Below are positions 9,134 to 19,705 of a DNA stretch of 64,000 nucleotides, in pieces; position 1 is the first letter of the stretch, and each line of letters starts with the position of its first letter. The notes under the pieces are model-generated. The model saw nothing but the letters and a program-made list of their open reading frames with translations. It had not been told where the DNA came from and made no database searches. Origin of the DNA: DATBQN01 sp963755825 (GTDB lineage: Bacteria; Acidobacteriota; Thermoanaerobaculia; Multivoradales; UBA5704); contig CAVWLA010000001.1 in NCBI GenBank assembly GCA_963755825.1, positions 992,001-1,056,000 on the forward strand. The letters are read 5' to 3'. The position numbers and the translations under genes are program-made.

Positions 9134-9364
9134 TTATTCGGCGCGCACGCGCTTGCGGCGCCGCCTCGGCCCGGCCCCCTTCAGGGCGAGGGCGAAGCCG
9201 GCGGCGCCGGCGAGGAGGGCGAGCGCCATGTAGCCGCGCCGGGGCACCACCCCGAGCTCCGTCTCGACCGCCGCCCGCACGTCGGCCAGGCGCTCCTCGG
9301 CGGCGCGGCGGCTCTCCGCCAGCCGGCGCTCGGCCTCGCGGCGGGCGTCGTCCAATCGGCTCAT
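9134..9364 (-). CDS. small coiled-coil membrane-anchored protein
   Basis: The protein is 76 aa. A charged helical region (residues 1-42, rich in Glu/Arg/Ala and coiled-coil-like) precedes one transmembrane helix (about 45-64) and a basic tail. The ATG overlaps the stop of the preceding holin-like gene (ATGA), so the two are coupled. The pair resembles the YqjD/YqjE-type inner-membrane stress proteins in arrangement (soluble Ala/Glu-rich helix plus one membrane helix), but that comparison is only by layout. Confidence 0.75.
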   Translation of the reverse strand: MSRLDDARREAERRLAESRRAAEERLADVRAAVETELGVVPRRGYMALALLAGAAGFALALKGAGPRRRRKRVRAE

Positions 9365-9813
9365 GAGATCTCCTGTGAGGTGTCGCGCGAGGGCGGCACC
9401 CGGCGGCCGACCGGCGCCGCGCCGAGCGGCGGTTTCTCCTCGGCGAGCAGCGTGTGCTGCCACCAGTCGAGATGATCCTCGAGGTGCTCGCGGAGGCTGG
9501 CGGCCGGGTTCTCGAAGCGCGCCACCCGCCGCATCCCCAGCCAGGCGAGGAGCGCGGCGAAGGCGAGGAAGATGCCGGTGACGATGAGCGCCGCCGCCCA
9601 CGCCTGCAGCCAGATGGCGATCACCGCGCCGACCGCGAAGAGGAGCGCGCCCAGAGTCCAGAAGAGGACGAAGAAGGCGGCGGCGAGGAGGCCGAGGCCG
9701 CTCACCAGGTGGCGGCCGGAGCGCGCCCACTCCTCCTTGAGCGAGTCGACCTCGGCCCACAGAACCTCGATCAGCGCGCTGCCCAGCGAACGGAAGAGAT
9801 CGATCCAACCCAA
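9361..9813 (-). CDS. phage holin family / YqjE-like (DUF1469) membrane protein
   Basis: The protein is 150 aa. An amphipathic N-terminal helix (VLWAEVDSLKEEWARSG) precedes two strong transmembrane helices (about 39-60 and 69-95), then a soluble tail. This is the usual plan of the Phage_holin_3_6/DUF1469 family. These are chromosomal membrane proteins, usually not part of a prophage, and no phage genes are nearby. It is translationally coupled to the small membrane protein that follows. Confidence 0.8.
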   Translation of the reverse strand: MGWIDLFRSLGSALIEVLWAEVDSLKEEWARSGRHLVSGLGLLAAAFFVLFWTLGALLFAVGAVIAIWLQAWAAALIVTGIFLAFAALLAWLGMRRVARFENPAASLREHLEDHLDWWQHTLLAEEKPPLGAAPVGRRVPPSRDTSQEIS

Positions 9814-9854
9814 GACGAGTACCTCGGCGAAGCGGGCGTCCGGTGGCGGCTCGG

Positions 9855-11618
9855 CTAGCCTCCGACGTGGAGGCCGCGCGCGGTGAAGGACGAAGAGGCG
9901 GCGGCCTCGTCACGCAATCCCACCGCGATCCGCGAATTGCCGCGGCGCATCAGCAGGCTCACGGTGTAAACATAATATTTCCCCTTCGCCTTCGCAACGT
10001 CGGCATTGGGGATGTTGATCGGCACCCGCGCCTGCTGCACCGTCGAGGTGTTGCCGTCGGAATCGATGGCGGCGAAGAAGAGCCGCAGGCTCGCCTCCTG
10101 GCTGGTCGCCCGCGGGATGAGCGTCACCCGGCCGAGCGGGATCTTGACCGCCACCGGCACCAGGTAGAAGCCGTCCTCGCGCGCCGTCGAATGGCCGAAC
10201 TCGAGATCGATGGCGAGCGGGTTCTGCTCGAAGGGGAACTGCAGCACGGCGAGCGTGCTGTCGCTCATCTGCGTCTCCGGGCTCTTGTCCCGATAGCCGT
10301 CGCGGTGGCGGGCGGTGAGCCCCTTCTTCTTCAGCTTGACCTCGATCTTGTGGTACCGCCCGTCGCCGGAATGGACCGGGCTGTAGCCCAGCGAGTAGTA
10401 GGTGTTGAAGTCGGAGGAGAGGCGCTCGAGATCGGGCAGCACGCGGTTGGCGTTGATGATCGACACCCCGCCGGTGTCCTCGGCGAGCATCTGCAGCGGC
10501 GCCTGCATGTTGGAGAGCTCGATCTGATCGAGATAGATGCCCTGGTCGTTGGTGGCGTTCTCCGCGGAGTTCGACGAGTAGCCGCGCAGGCCGCCGGCAT
10601 CGATGGTGTAGAAGGTGACGCGGTTGGCGTTGGCCTTCGAGGAGAGCTCGGCGAAGCGCCGCGAGGCGTCGAAGTCGATCGCCTCGTTGAGGGCGCCGGA
10701 GGAGCCCTCCTGATACTTGTTCTGCACCGCGTAGAACATGTCCTCGCCGGCCTTGAGGGGGATGCCGTCGCTGACGTAGAGGATCGCCTTCCTGCCCGGC
10801 AGGCCGGCCATCGAGTCGACCATCTTCTTCATCGCGTCGATGGTGAAGGTGAGATCGTTCATCACCGACTCGGCGTAGCCGCGGGCGTAGTCGAGCGCCT
10901 CGGTGGCGTTGGTCGACTGCTGGATCTGATCGAGGATCAGCTTGCGGTCGGAGTCGGCGTGCACGGCGCTGCCGGTCACCTTCTCCTGATCGGTCAGGAT
11001 GTCGTTGACCAGGTCGGGATCGCTGGTGAAACCGCTGCGGATGTGCAGCTCGCGGTCGTAGGTCACCAGCATGACGCGATCCTCGCGGCTGATGTGGTTG
11101 TGGAGGAAGACGCGCACCTCCTTCAGCACCCGGTTGCGGTTGAACGGATGGATGTTGAAGTTGTCGAGGTAGACGATGAGGCGCAGGCGCTGGTCCTCGG
11201 GCACCGGCGGGGCGCCGCCCTTGCGCTCGGGCGGCGGCTGGCCGGGCGCCGTCTCCTCGACGCCGGCGAGGGCGCCGGTCGGGCGGCCGTTCTCGACCGA
11301 GTAGAAGTTGCTGATCTTGACCGGCTTGCCGTCCTCGAAGAGGTCGAAGTCGTCCTTGGTGAGGCCGCTGACGCGATTGCCCTTCTTGTCGGTGACGTAG
11401 ACGTCGACGTTGACGACGGTGACGTCGAGGCTCTCGCCGAAACCTTCGCCGCCCTTCGGCGCCTCGCTCTTGGCGGCGGGGGCCTTGATGTCCGCGACGG
11501 CGGCGGCGGCATGGCGGGCGGCGGCATCGGAATCACCCGGCTTCGGCGGCGGCGCGGCGGCGGCCAAGCCGGCGCACAGCGCGGCGGGGAGTACGAGCGA
11601 AAGAACGCGAATCTTCAT
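9855..11618 (-). CDS. VWA domain protein, VWFA-related acidobacterial type (paralog 1)
   Basis: The protein is 587 aa. A signal peptide ends near AAAA-PPP. The first domain holds the hallmark VNVDVYVTDKKGNRVSGL and the DFDLFEDGKPVKI segment of the VWFA-related acidobacterial domain. The VWA core follows (LIVYLDNFN, then ILYVSDGIPL). The MIDAS is degenerate: DNFN replaces DxSxS. The rest is beta-rich. It is exported and probably surface or periplasmic, with unknown ligand. It is the last of three tandem paralogs and differs most from the other two. Confidence 0.88.
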   Translation of the reverse strand: MKIRVLSLVLPAALCAGLAAAAPPPKPGDSDAAARHAAAAVADIKAPAAKSEAPKGGEGFGESLDVTVVNVDVYVTDKKGNRVSGLTKDDFDLFEDGKPVKISNFYSVENGRPTGALAGVEETAPGQPPPERKGGAPPVPEDQRLRLIVYLDNFNIHPFNRNRVLKEVRVFLHNHISREDRVMLVTYDRELHIRSGFTSDPDLVNDILTDQEKVTGSAVHADSDRKLILDQIQQSTNATEALDYARGYAESVMNDLTFTIDAMKKMVDSMAGLPGRKAILYVSDGIPLKAGEDMFYAVQNKYQEGSSGALNEAIDFDASRRFAELSSKANANRVTFYTIDAGGLRGYSSNSAENATNDQGIYLDQIELSNMQAPLQMLAEDTGGVSIINANRVLPDLERLSSDFNTYYSLGYSPVHSGDGRYHKIEVKLKKKGLTARHRDGYRDKSPETQMSDSTLAVLQFPFEQNPLAIDLEFGHSTAREDGFYLVPVAVKIPLGRVTLIPRATSQEASLRLFFAAIDSDGNTSTVQQARVPINIPNADVAKAKGKYYVYTVSLLMRRGNSRIAVGLRDEAAASSSFTARGLHVGG

Positions 11619-11766
11619 AGTGGGTTGACCCTCGATCGGCGGGCGGCGCGAGCAGGGCGTTCCCCTGCCGCAGACGCCGCCCGAGGGGCCATTATAGGGG
11701 ACGCGGCGGACGGCCGGCGGATTCGGCGGCGGCTCCGGCCGCCGGCGCGTCCTCGAGCGTGCGGCC

Positions 11767-13416
11767 TCAGCGCGTCTCCTTGACCTCGGTCGAGGAGGTG
11801 AGGATGCGGTCCGAGAGCCGGTCGACGATGGCGATCGTCATCCGCTGATCGATCTTGCGCAGCTCGACGGTGGTGTCGTAGGGGATGAACTTGCCGGCGT
11901 CGGGCTGGCGGTCGAGGGTCAGCTTGAAGGGCACCGCCGGGATGTTCGACCGGTGGCCGTCGCGGTCGAGCGCCGAGACGCGCAGCTCGAGCTCGCTGAC
12001 GAACTTGCCGTCGAGCGGCACGAAGGTGACGCCGGAGACCGGGATCGCCACCGTCACCGGCACCCGCATGGTGTGCCAGCCCGAGGAGGCCGTCTGGCCG
12101 AGCTGCACCGGCAGGCCGGGGCCGGCCGGCGCGTTGCCGAAGAGCATGGCGGCCTCGACCGCCATCGTCGCCTCGCCGCGCTGCGAGAGGTCGAGGTAGT
12201 CCTGGCGGGCGCGCGCCGTGAGACCGCGGCGCACGACGTCGACGCGGAGCTGATGGCGCACGTCGTCGCGGCGGAGCGCCGGGGTGAAGCCGATCCAGTA
12301 GTACGAGCGGGTGTCGTCGGCAGCGATCGAGAGCGGCGAGTCGTGGTGGCCGGCGAGGATCGGCTGGCCGCCGGTCTGCTCGGCCAGGGTGTCGAGGGTG
12401 GCGCGCACCTCGGTCGACCGCGCCGAGAAGGCGTCGCCCTTGTCGAGCCCCTCGGAGTCGATCGGATAGATGGTGTAGCCGAGGAGGTTGGCGGTGTCGT
12501 CGAGGGGACCCAGGAGCTGGTCGCCGCGCGGCAGCTCCTGCTCGATCGGCCGCTTGGCGTTGTTGACCACGTAGTCCGCCGGCGAGTAGGGCCAGGCGCC
12601 GGCGAAGAGCAGCATCACCTTCCTTCCGGGAGGCGAGGCGAAGCCGTGCAGCGTGGCGACCGCGGCGTCGACCGAATGGCCGACCTGCTCGGCCAGGCGC
12701 TCGGCGAAGGGGAGCTGCTCGAAGTTGAGGCGGCCGATGCCGCGGTCGTTGCCAAAGCCGCCGCGGCCGCCGTTGCCGCCCGGCCGGCCGAACTGGGCGC
12801 TGAGGCCGCCGCGGCCGCGCCCGTCGGCGCTGCGCAGCCCCTCGTAGGCGGTGAGCTCGCCCAGGCGCTGCAGGCCGAAGGCGGGGCGCGCCATCGCCGC
12901 GTCGATCGCCGCCGCCAGATCCGCCTGCGAGCTCGTCCAGCCGGAGAGCTGGGTGAGCTTCTTGCCGTCGAAGGCGACGATCGCCATGCGGTCGTCGGGG
13001 CCCATGCGGCCGAGATCTTTCTTCAGGTTGCCGAGCTCCTCGTTGCGGTTCGGCGCGAAGGAGAAGAAGTCGTCGAGATAGACCAGGTAGCTGTTGCCGA
13101 CCGGGGCGCCGGGGAGGACGCTCGGCAGGCCCTGGACGCCGCGGCCCGCCGGGGCGACGGCGGCGCCGCCGCGCACCTCGGTGAAGTAGTCGATGGGCAC
13201 CTCGCGGCCGTCCACCTTGAGGCGGAAGTCGCCCGGCGCCAGGCCGCCGACGCGCAGGCCGCCGCGGTCGGTGACCACCACCTCGACGTTGACGACGCGG
13301 ACATCGACGCGGTCGTCGAAGCTGGGCGTCGCGGTGGGAGCGGGCGGCGGTGCCGCGGCGGCCGTCGCCGCGGCGGCGAGGCCGAATGCGAGGAGGGAGA
13401 GAGCGAGCGGTTTCAT
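11767..13416 (-). CDS. VWA domain protein, VWFA-related acidobacterial type (paralog 2)
   Basis: The protein is 549 aa with signal peptide (cut near AAAA-PPP). It carries VRVVNVEVVVTDRGGLRVGGL, then YLDDFFSFAPNRN in place of a canonical MIDAS, then a Gly/Arg-rich insert (residues about 197-222: GRGRGG, GGNGGRGGFG) absent from paralog 1. The C-terminal segment VPVTVAIPVSGVTFVPLDGK is nearly the same as in paralog 3. A good AAGGAGG ribosome-binding site precedes ATG 13416. Exported; function unknown. Confidence 0.88.
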   Translation of the reverse strand: MKPLALSLLAFGLAAAATAAAAPPPAPTATPSFDDRVDVRVVNVEVVVTDRGGLRVGGLAPGDFRLKVDGREVPIDYFTEVRGGAAVAPAGRGVQGLPSVLPGAPVGNSYLVYLDDFFSFAPNRNEELGNLKKDLGRMGPDDRMAIVAFDGKKLTQLSGWTSSQADLAAAIDAAMARPAFGLQRLGELTAYEGLRSADGRGRGGLSAQFGRPGGNGGRGGFGNDRGIGRLNFEQLPFAERLAEQVGHSVDAAVATLHGFASPPGRKVMLLFAGAWPYSPADYVVNNAKRPIEQELPRGDQLLGPLDDTANLLGYTIYPIDSEGLDKGDAFSARSTEVRATLDTLAEQTGGQPILAGHHDSPLSIAADDTRSYYWIGFTPALRRDDVRHQLRVDVVRRGLTARARQDYLDLSQRGEATMAVEAAMLFGNAPAGPGLPVQLGQTASSGWHTMRVPVTVAIPVSGVTFVPLDGKFVSELELRVSALDRDGHRSNIPAVPFKLTLDRQPDAGKFIPYDTTVELRKIDQRMTIAIVDRLSDRILTSSTEVKETR

Positions 13417-13486
13417 CGTTGACCTCCTTGTCAGCGAGGTCGGGGCGGGGCGGCCGCCGGAGGTCCCGGCGCCGTCCCGCTGCGGC

Positions 13487-15223
13487 CTACTTCGGGTTGT
13501 AATCGGCCGAGGTGGTCAGGACCTTGCTCGAGAGCGGGTCGAAGATCGCCACGGTCAGGTGCTGCTGGATCTTCCGCAGCTGCAGCGTGGTGCGGTACGG
13601 AATGTATTTGCTGGCGTCCGGCGGCTTGTCCAGGGTCAGCTTGAAGGTGACGAGGGGCACCTCCGAGCGGTTGCCGTCCCGGTCGATGGCGGCGGCGCGG
13701 AACTCGAGCTCGGCGACGTACTTGCCCTCGAGCGGCACGAAGGTGACGGCGGAGACCGGGATCGCCACCGTCAACGGCACCTGGATCTCGCGCCGGCCGG
13801 CGGCCTTGCCGGGGCCGAACTGGATGGGGAGCGGCTTGGCGTCCGGGCCGTTGCCGAAGAGCATGGCGCTCTCCACCATCATCGCCCCCTCGCCGCGCTG
13901 CGAGAGGTCGAGGTAGCCCTGGCGGGTGCGCACCTTGTAGCCCGGCTTGAGCACCTCGACGGCGAGCTTGTGGCGGGCGTCGTCGCGCTTGAAGGCCGGC
14001 GTGAAGCCGAGCCAGTAGTAGGAGCGGGTGTCGTCGGTGACGGCGGCGAGCGGCGAGCCGCGGAGGCCGTAGAGGAGCGCCTTGCCGCCGGTCTGATCGG
14101 CGACCGTGAGGAGAGTCGTGCGCAGCTCGTTGTCGCGCACCGCGAGCGCGTTCTGCGGCAGCGCGCGCTGGCGGCCGGCGTCGACCGCGTTCTGCTCGAC
14201 GCCCTGGACGTCGACCGGATAGAGGGTGTAGCCGAGGAGGTTGGCGGTGTCGTCGAGCGGCCGCAGCAGCGTCTCGCCGGTGGGCACGTCGCGGTCGAGG
14301 ATCGGCCGGTTGGCGTTGTTGATCGCGTAGTCGACCGGCGAGTAGGGCCAGCCGCCGGTGAGGAGGAGCATCACCTTGCGGCCGGAGGGCGAGGCGAAGC
14401 CGCGGAGCGTCGACACCGCCGCCTGCACCGAGCGGTCGATCTGGTCGGCCAAGCGGCGCGTGTAGGAGAGCTCCTCGGTGTCGAGCTGCGTCGTCAGGTC
14501 GTACTGCCGGCTGTTGGTGACGCCGCCGAGGCTGAGACTGCCGCCGCCGGCGCGGCGGCCGGTCTCGAAGGCGTTGAGCTCGGCGACGCGCTGCAGGCCG
14601 TAGGCCGGGCGGCGGCTCGCCTCGGCGAGCGCGCGGCCGAGCGCCGTCGTCGAGTTGGTCCAGCTCGCCAGCATGTCGAGCCGCCGGCCGTCGTAGGCGA
14701 CGATCGCCATGCGGTCGTCGGGGCCGAGGCGGGCGAGGTCGTCCTTCAAGTTGCGCAGCACCCCGTCGCGGCGGTCGGCGACCGAGAAGAAGTCGTCGAT
14801 GTAGACCAGGTAGCTGGTGCCGACGGGCGAGCCGGGCTCGAGCGTCGGCAGGCCGCGGACGGCCGTCTCGCTCCCCGGCGCCGGGGCGATGGCGTCGCCG
14901 CCGCGCACCTCGGTGAAGTAGTCGATCGGCACCGCCTTGCCGTCGACCTTGAGGCGGAAGTCGCCGGGCGCCAGGCCGGGCACCCGGTCGCCGTGGCGGT
15001 CGGTCACCACCACCTCGACGTTGACGACGCGGACCTCGATGCGCTCGCCGAAGGTGGGGGTGGGCTGCAGCGGCTCGCTTGCCGCCGCCGGTCCTGCCGC
15101 CGAGCCGCCCGAGCCGGCGGGCGGCGTCTGGGCGGCCTGCGCGGCGATACCGCCGGCGAGCGACAGGCAGGCCGCGGCGCCGAGCGCGAGCCAGGCGGCG
15201 GGACGTCCGAGGGGGTTCTGCAT
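13487..15223 (-). CDS. VWA domain protein, VWFA-related acidobacterial type (paralog 3)
   Basis: From ATG 15223 the protein is 578 aa. The upstream frame extension overlaps the YpdA-like gene and lacks support. A signal peptide is visible (AALGA...AGGIAAQA). VRVVNVEVVVTDRHGDRVPGLAPGDF is followed by the same YxDDFFS motif and FASPSGRKVMLLLTGGWPYSPVDYAI as paralog 2. The two clearly arose by tandem duplication. About 205 bp upstream are free of genes and may hold the promoter for all three. Confidence 0.88.
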   Translation of the reverse strand: MQNPLGRPAAWLALGAAACLSLAGGIAAQAAQTPPAGSGGSAAGPAAASEPLQPTPTFGERIEVRVVNVEVVVTDRHGDRVPGLAPGDFRLKVDGKAVPIDYFTEVRGGDAIAPAPGSETAVRGLPTLEPGSPVGTSYLVYIDDFFSVADRRDGVLRNLKDDLARLGPDDRMAIVAYDGRRLDMLASWTNSTTALGRALAEASRRPAYGLQRVAELNAFETGRRAGGGSLSLGGVTNSRQYDLTTQLDTEELSYTRRLADQIDRSVQAAVSTLRGFASPSGRKVMLLLTGGWPYSPVDYAINNANRPILDRDVPTGETLLRPLDDTANLLGYTLYPVDVQGVEQNAVDAGRQRALPQNALAVRDNELRTTLLTVADQTGGKALLYGLRGSPLAAVTDDTRSYYWLGFTPAFKRDDARHKLAVEVLKPGYKVRTRQGYLDLSQRGEGAMMVESAMLFGNGPDAKPLPIQFGPGKAAGRREIQVPLTVAIPVSAVTFVPLEGKYVAELEFRAAAIDRDGNRSEVPLVTFKLTLDKPPDASKYIPYRTTLQLRKIQQHLTVAIFDPLSSKVLTTSADYNPK

Positions 15224-15429
15224 GGATGATCCTCCAGAGAAGATGTCAGGTCCTACGCGGACAACCCGGCGCGCCGCCTCATGCAGTGTGCCCGACCGGC
15301 GGCGCATCCGTGCATCCTCCCCGAGGCAAGGGACGGGGGGTGCAAGGGTGATACCGGCGGCTCCGTCCTCGGCGGCAGGGGGGCGCCGGGCGGCGAGCGT
15401 CCTCTCGAGGCGACGGCGGCGTCCGCCGC

Positions 15430-16509
15430 TTACGACGGCGACGGCGGCGCCACGGGGAGCCGCCGGCGCAGGTGGGCGACGATCTTGGGGCCATGGTCGC
15501 GGGAGTTCTCGATGAAGATGAGGTCGGTCCGGCGCCCCGCCTGGATGGTGCCGGCGATGTAGAGGCCGGGCACGTTCGACTCGCAGCTCACCGGATCGAC
15601 CTTCGGCACCAGGGTGATGGGGTCGACCTCGACGCCGCAGCGGCGCTCGAAGTCGGCGTCGGGGTGATAGCCGATGAGCACGTAGGCCGCCTGGGCGGCG
15701 AGCACCTCGCGGCCGCTCGGCGTCCGCACCGCGACGCCGCCGCCGGGGAGGAACTCCTCGACGGTGGTGCCGAAGCGGGCGGTGATCGAGCCCTCGGCGA
15801 TGCGGTTCTCGACGTCCGGCTTGAGCCAGTATTTGACCCCCGGCTTGAGCGCCTGGCCGCGGTGGACCATGGTGACGCGGGCGCCGTTGCGCCACAGCTC
15901 GACCGCCGCCTCGGCGGCGGTGTTGCCGGCGCCGACGATGACGACGTCCTGGGCGAAGTGCGGGTAGGGCTCGTGATAGCGGTTCTTCACCCAGGGGAGG
16001 TCCTCGCCGGGGACGCCCAGCCGGTAGGGGTTCCCCCAGTAGCCGGTGGCCAGCGCCACGGCGCGGGCGCGGCGCACCGTCTCGGCGCCCCCCAGGGTCG
16101 GCCGGCTGCGCACCCGGAAGCCGCCCTCGCCCCCCTCGACCGCCCGCACTTCGAGGACCTCCTCGTAGAGCGCCAGAGGCACCTGGAAGCTGTCGACGAC
16201 GGAGCGGTAGTAGACCAGCGCCTGGCGGCGGCTCGGCTTGTCCTCCGGGATGGCGAAGGGCATGCCGGCGATCTCCAGCCGGTCGCGGGTGGTGAAGAAC
16301 TCGAGGAAGGTCGGGTACTCCTGGATGGCGGCGGTGATCGGCCCGCGGTCGACGAGGAGGACGGCGAGGTCCACCTTGCGCGCCTCGGCGCCGATGGCGA
16401 TGCCGGTGGGGCCGGCGCCGACCACCAGCAGGTCGAGCATCGGCGGCTCGCCCAGCGGCTCGGCAGGGTGCTCGTGGATGGCGGTCGGCAGGCTGGTCTC
16501 TTCGCTCAT
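15430..16509 (-). CDS. ypdA: YpdA-type flavin disulfide reductase (putative bacillithiol disulfide reductase)
   Basis: The protein is 359 aa from ATG 16509. The FAD-binding GAGPTGIAIG starts at residue 31 and a second Rossmann motif (VIVGAGNTAAEAAVEL, near residue 190) should bind NADPH. The segment EYPTFLEFFTTRDRLEIAGMP and the lack of a redox-active CxxC separate it from thioredoxin reductase and match the YpdA family, which reduces bacillithiol disulfide. Whether this organism makes bacillithiol is not visible here, as no bshABC gene lies in the window. Confidence 0.82.
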   Translation of the reverse strand: MSEETSLPTAIHEHPAEPLGEPPMLDLLVVGAGPTGIAIGAEARKVDLAVLLVDRGPITAAIQEYPTFLEFFTTRDRLEIAGMPFAIPEDKPSRRQALVYYRSVVDSFQVPLALYEEVLEVRAVEGGEGGFRVRSRPTLGGAETVRRARAVALATGYWGNPYRLGVPGEDLPWVKNRYHEPYPHFAQDVVIVGAGNTAAEAAVELWRNGARVTMVHRGQALKPGVKYWLKPDVENRIAEGSITARFGTTVEEFLPGGGVAVRTPSGREVLAAQAAYVLIGYHPDADFERRCGVEVDPITLVPKVDPVSCESNVPGLYIAGTIQAGRRTDLIFIENSRDHGPKIVAHLRRRLPVAPPSPS

Positions 16510-16640
16510 CGGCTGTCTTCGGCTCCTCGGGCTCCTCGCTCGTCCGCCGCCCATTTTGTCAGAAGGCGCGCCTCGCGTGCCTCGGCGGCGGCGGCGGCCG
16601 GCGGGTCAGGCCGGGGCTCCGGCGCGCTTCACGCCGCGCT

Positions 16641-17477
<837 letters not shown>

Positions 17478-17517
17478 GCCGCGCTCCGCAGAGGCCGGGG
17501 GAGGCGCGCCGCGGCGC

Positions 17518-18321
17518 TCAGGCGGTGGCGACGGCGACGCGGCGGCGCGACCACCAGACGCCGAACATGAGCAGGAAGACGGCGACGCTGATCGCCTGCG
17601 CCAGGGTGAAGCCGGCGATGAAGCGGTCGTCCTTGGCGCGCAGGAACTCGACCGCGAAGCGCTCGGCGGAGAGCAGGCAGAGGATCGGCAGCAGCACCGA
17701 GCCCGGCGGGCCGCCGCGCTTGAGATAGCGCACGCCGATCGCCCAGATGGCGAGGCAGATGAGCGTCTCGTAGATCTGCGTCGGGTGGACGCGGACGAGA
17801 AAGTCGTCCGGGAAGGTGTTGGGGATCGGCAGGTGGAAGGTCTCGCGGAGCGCTCCGGCGGTGGTCGGCGGCAGGCCGACCGGGAAGGCGACCCCCCACG
17901 GGAGCGTGGTCGGCCGCCCGTAGTCGTCGCCGACGAGGAAGCAGCCGATGCGGCCGATGGCGTAGCCCAGGGCGAGCGCCGGAGCGACGGCGTCGGCGGT
18001 CGTCCACAGCGGCAGGCGGCGGCTGCGCATCACCCAGACGACGCCGATGGCGCCGAGGATGAAGCCGCCGTACCAGACCAGGCCGGAGCGGTCGAAGAGC
18101 AGCCGCCAGTTGCCGTAGAGGATGGCGTAGTAGACCTTGGCGCCGACGATGCCGCCGACGCCGGCGGCGAAGATGAGCGCCGAGGCGTCCTCCTCGTTGC
18201 CGGCGCCGAGGCGGCGCATCCCCCAGCCGAGCTGCAGATAGCTGGCGATGAAGGCGAAGACCAGCATCACCCCGAAAGGGCTGATCGAGAAGGAGCCGAT
18301 GTGGAAGAGCTCTTGGATCAT
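17518..18321 (-). CDS. lgt: prolipoprotein diacylglyceryl transferase
   Basis: The protein is 267 aa from the ATG whose product starts MIQELFHIG. Longer frames upstream run antisense to the DHH gene and were rejected. Seven membrane helices can be traced, and the Lgt signature GRIGCFLVGDDYGRPT and VHPTQIYE are present. It attaches diacylglycerol to the lipobox Cys of prolipoproteins, which fits the several lipoproteins in this window. It is followed by thiD. Confidence 0.95.
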   Translation of the reverse strand: MIQELFHIGSFSISPFGVMLVFAFIASYLQLGWGMRRLGAGNEEDASALIFAAGVGGIVGAKVYYAILYGNWRLLFDRSGLVWYGGFILGAIGVVWVMRSRRLPLWTTADAVAPALALGYAIGRIGCFLVGDDYGRPTTLPWGVAFPVGLPPTTAGALRETFHLPIPNTFPDDFLVRVHPTQIYETLICLAIWAIGVRYLKRGGPPGSVLLPILCLLSAERFAVEFLRAKDDRFIAGFTLAQAISVAVFLLMFGVWWSRRRVAVATA

Positions 18322-18567
18322 GGGGGTGTACGGGCTCTCGGGGTTCGACGATGGGCTGGCGCAGGCTCGCGGTCGGTCGGAAGGCGGCGCAATCGTAACA
18401 GAAGGCGCTCCCCCGCCACGCATGGATCCGACGCGCGGCCGCCGCACCGCCGCCGCGCCGAGCCGCAGCCGCGCCGAGCTTCTGTCGCGGCGCAGCGACC
18501 TCGGCCTCACGGCACGCGCCACGCCACCCGCGAGGTTCCCCGGCAGCCTGCTAGAATCCCTCTTCCC

Positions 18568-19605
18568 ATGATCTCCGAGGCGACCCGGGACGGCTTCGCC
18601 ATCCTGTCCCGGCGGGTGCGCGAGGGGACCGGCGGCCGCTGGCTCGTCCTCACCCACGACAACCCCGATCCCGACGCCCTCGCCTCGGCGATCCTCCTCG
18701 GCCGCATCCTCCGCCGCTCCTTCGGGCAGAAGGTGACCGTCGCCTACGGCGGCATCATCGGCCGCGCCGAGAACCGCGAGATGGTGCGCGCTCTGCGCCT
18801 GCCGCTCTCCCACATCCGGCGCCTGAACACCAAGAGCTACGGCCGCTTCGCGCTCGTCGACACGCAGCCGCGGAGCGGCAACAACCAGCTGCCGCGAAAC
18901 GTCGCGGCGGACATCGTCATCGACCACCATCCGCTGCGCCGCGCCACCGAGAGCGCCGGTTTCCACGACGTCCGCCCGCGCTACGGCGCCACGGCGACGA
19001 TCCTCGCCGAGTACCTGCTGGCGAGCGGTGTCCGCGGCAGCCATGCCCTCGCCACGGCGCTGGTCTACGCCATCCGCTCCGAGACGCAGGACTTCGCGCG
19101 CGAGTACGCCGGCCCCGACAAGGAGATCTACGACATCTTCTTCCCGCAGGCCGACCACCGCCTGCTCGCCCGCATCCAGACCCCCCGCCTCCCCTTCAGC
19201 TACTTCCGCAACCTGCACGAGGCGCTGGAGAGCCTGGAGACGGTCGAAACCCTGGTGGTCTCCCACCTCGGCGCCGTCGAGCAGCCCGACATCGTCCCCG
19301 AGATCGCCGACCTCCTCCTCCGCCTCGAGGGCAAGACCTGGTCCCTCGCCACCGGCCGCTTCGGCGACCGCATCTACCTCTCCATCCGCACCACCAACCC
19401 TCGCGCCGAAGCGGGAACCATCATGCGCCGCCTCCTCGGCCGGCGAGGCAAAGGAGGCGGCCACGGCCGCACCGCCGGCGGCTGGCTCGACGTCGCCAAG
19501 ATCCCGGAACCCGACCGCCTCGCCGTCCAGCGCGACCTCGCCGCGCGGCTGGCGAGGGAGCTGAAGAAGGATCCGGGGAAGCTGGGGAGGTTGGGGGTGC
19601 GGTAG
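18568..19605 (+). CDS. DHH/DHHA1 family phosphoesterase (NrnA-like)
   Basis: The protein is 345 aa. HDNPDPDA (30-37), D98 and DHH (119-121) form the metal-binding set of DHH phosphoesterases. The C-terminal GGGHGRTAGG is the DHHA1 substrate-binding motif. NrnA relatives degrade nanoRNA and pAp; specificity here is inferred. A TAGAAT hexamer 10 bp before the ATG suggests a very short or absent leader. It is divergent from lgt with 246 bp between them. Confidence 0.9.
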   Translation: MISEATRDGFAILSRRVREGTGGRWLVLTHDNPDPDALASAILLGRILRRSFGQKVTVAYGGIIGRAENREMVRALRLPLSHIRRLNTKSYGRFALVDTQPRSGNNQLPRNVAADIVIDHHPLRRATESAGFHDVRPRYGATATILAEYLLASGVRGSHALATALVYAIRSETQDFAREYAGPDKEIYDIFFPQADHRLLARIQTPRLPFSYFRNLHEALESLETVETLVVSHLGAVEQPDIVPEIADLLLRLEGKTWSLATGRFGDRIYLSIRTTNPRAEAGTIMRRLLGRRGKGGGHGRTAGGWLDVAKIPEPDRLAVQRDLAARLARELKKDPGKLGRLGVR

Positions 19606-19705
19606 GGGTGCTTGCCGGACACGGAGCGTTGATGAAACCGGGTCGCTAGCGCATGCCAATCGGCTCCCCCGAAAGGCCGTCTCACTAAAAGGCAAGGAGA
19701 CAGCG

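Noticed and set aside
9361..9813. Prophage reading of the holin-like gene
   Set aside because: No other phage genes occur around it, and this membrane-protein family is commonly chromosomal.
13193..15229. Plus-strand frame of 678 codons opposite VWA paralog 3
   Set aside because: Low-complexity Glu/Arg/Val/Asp composition typical of GC-rich antisense shadows; the minus strand has signal peptide and domain motifs.
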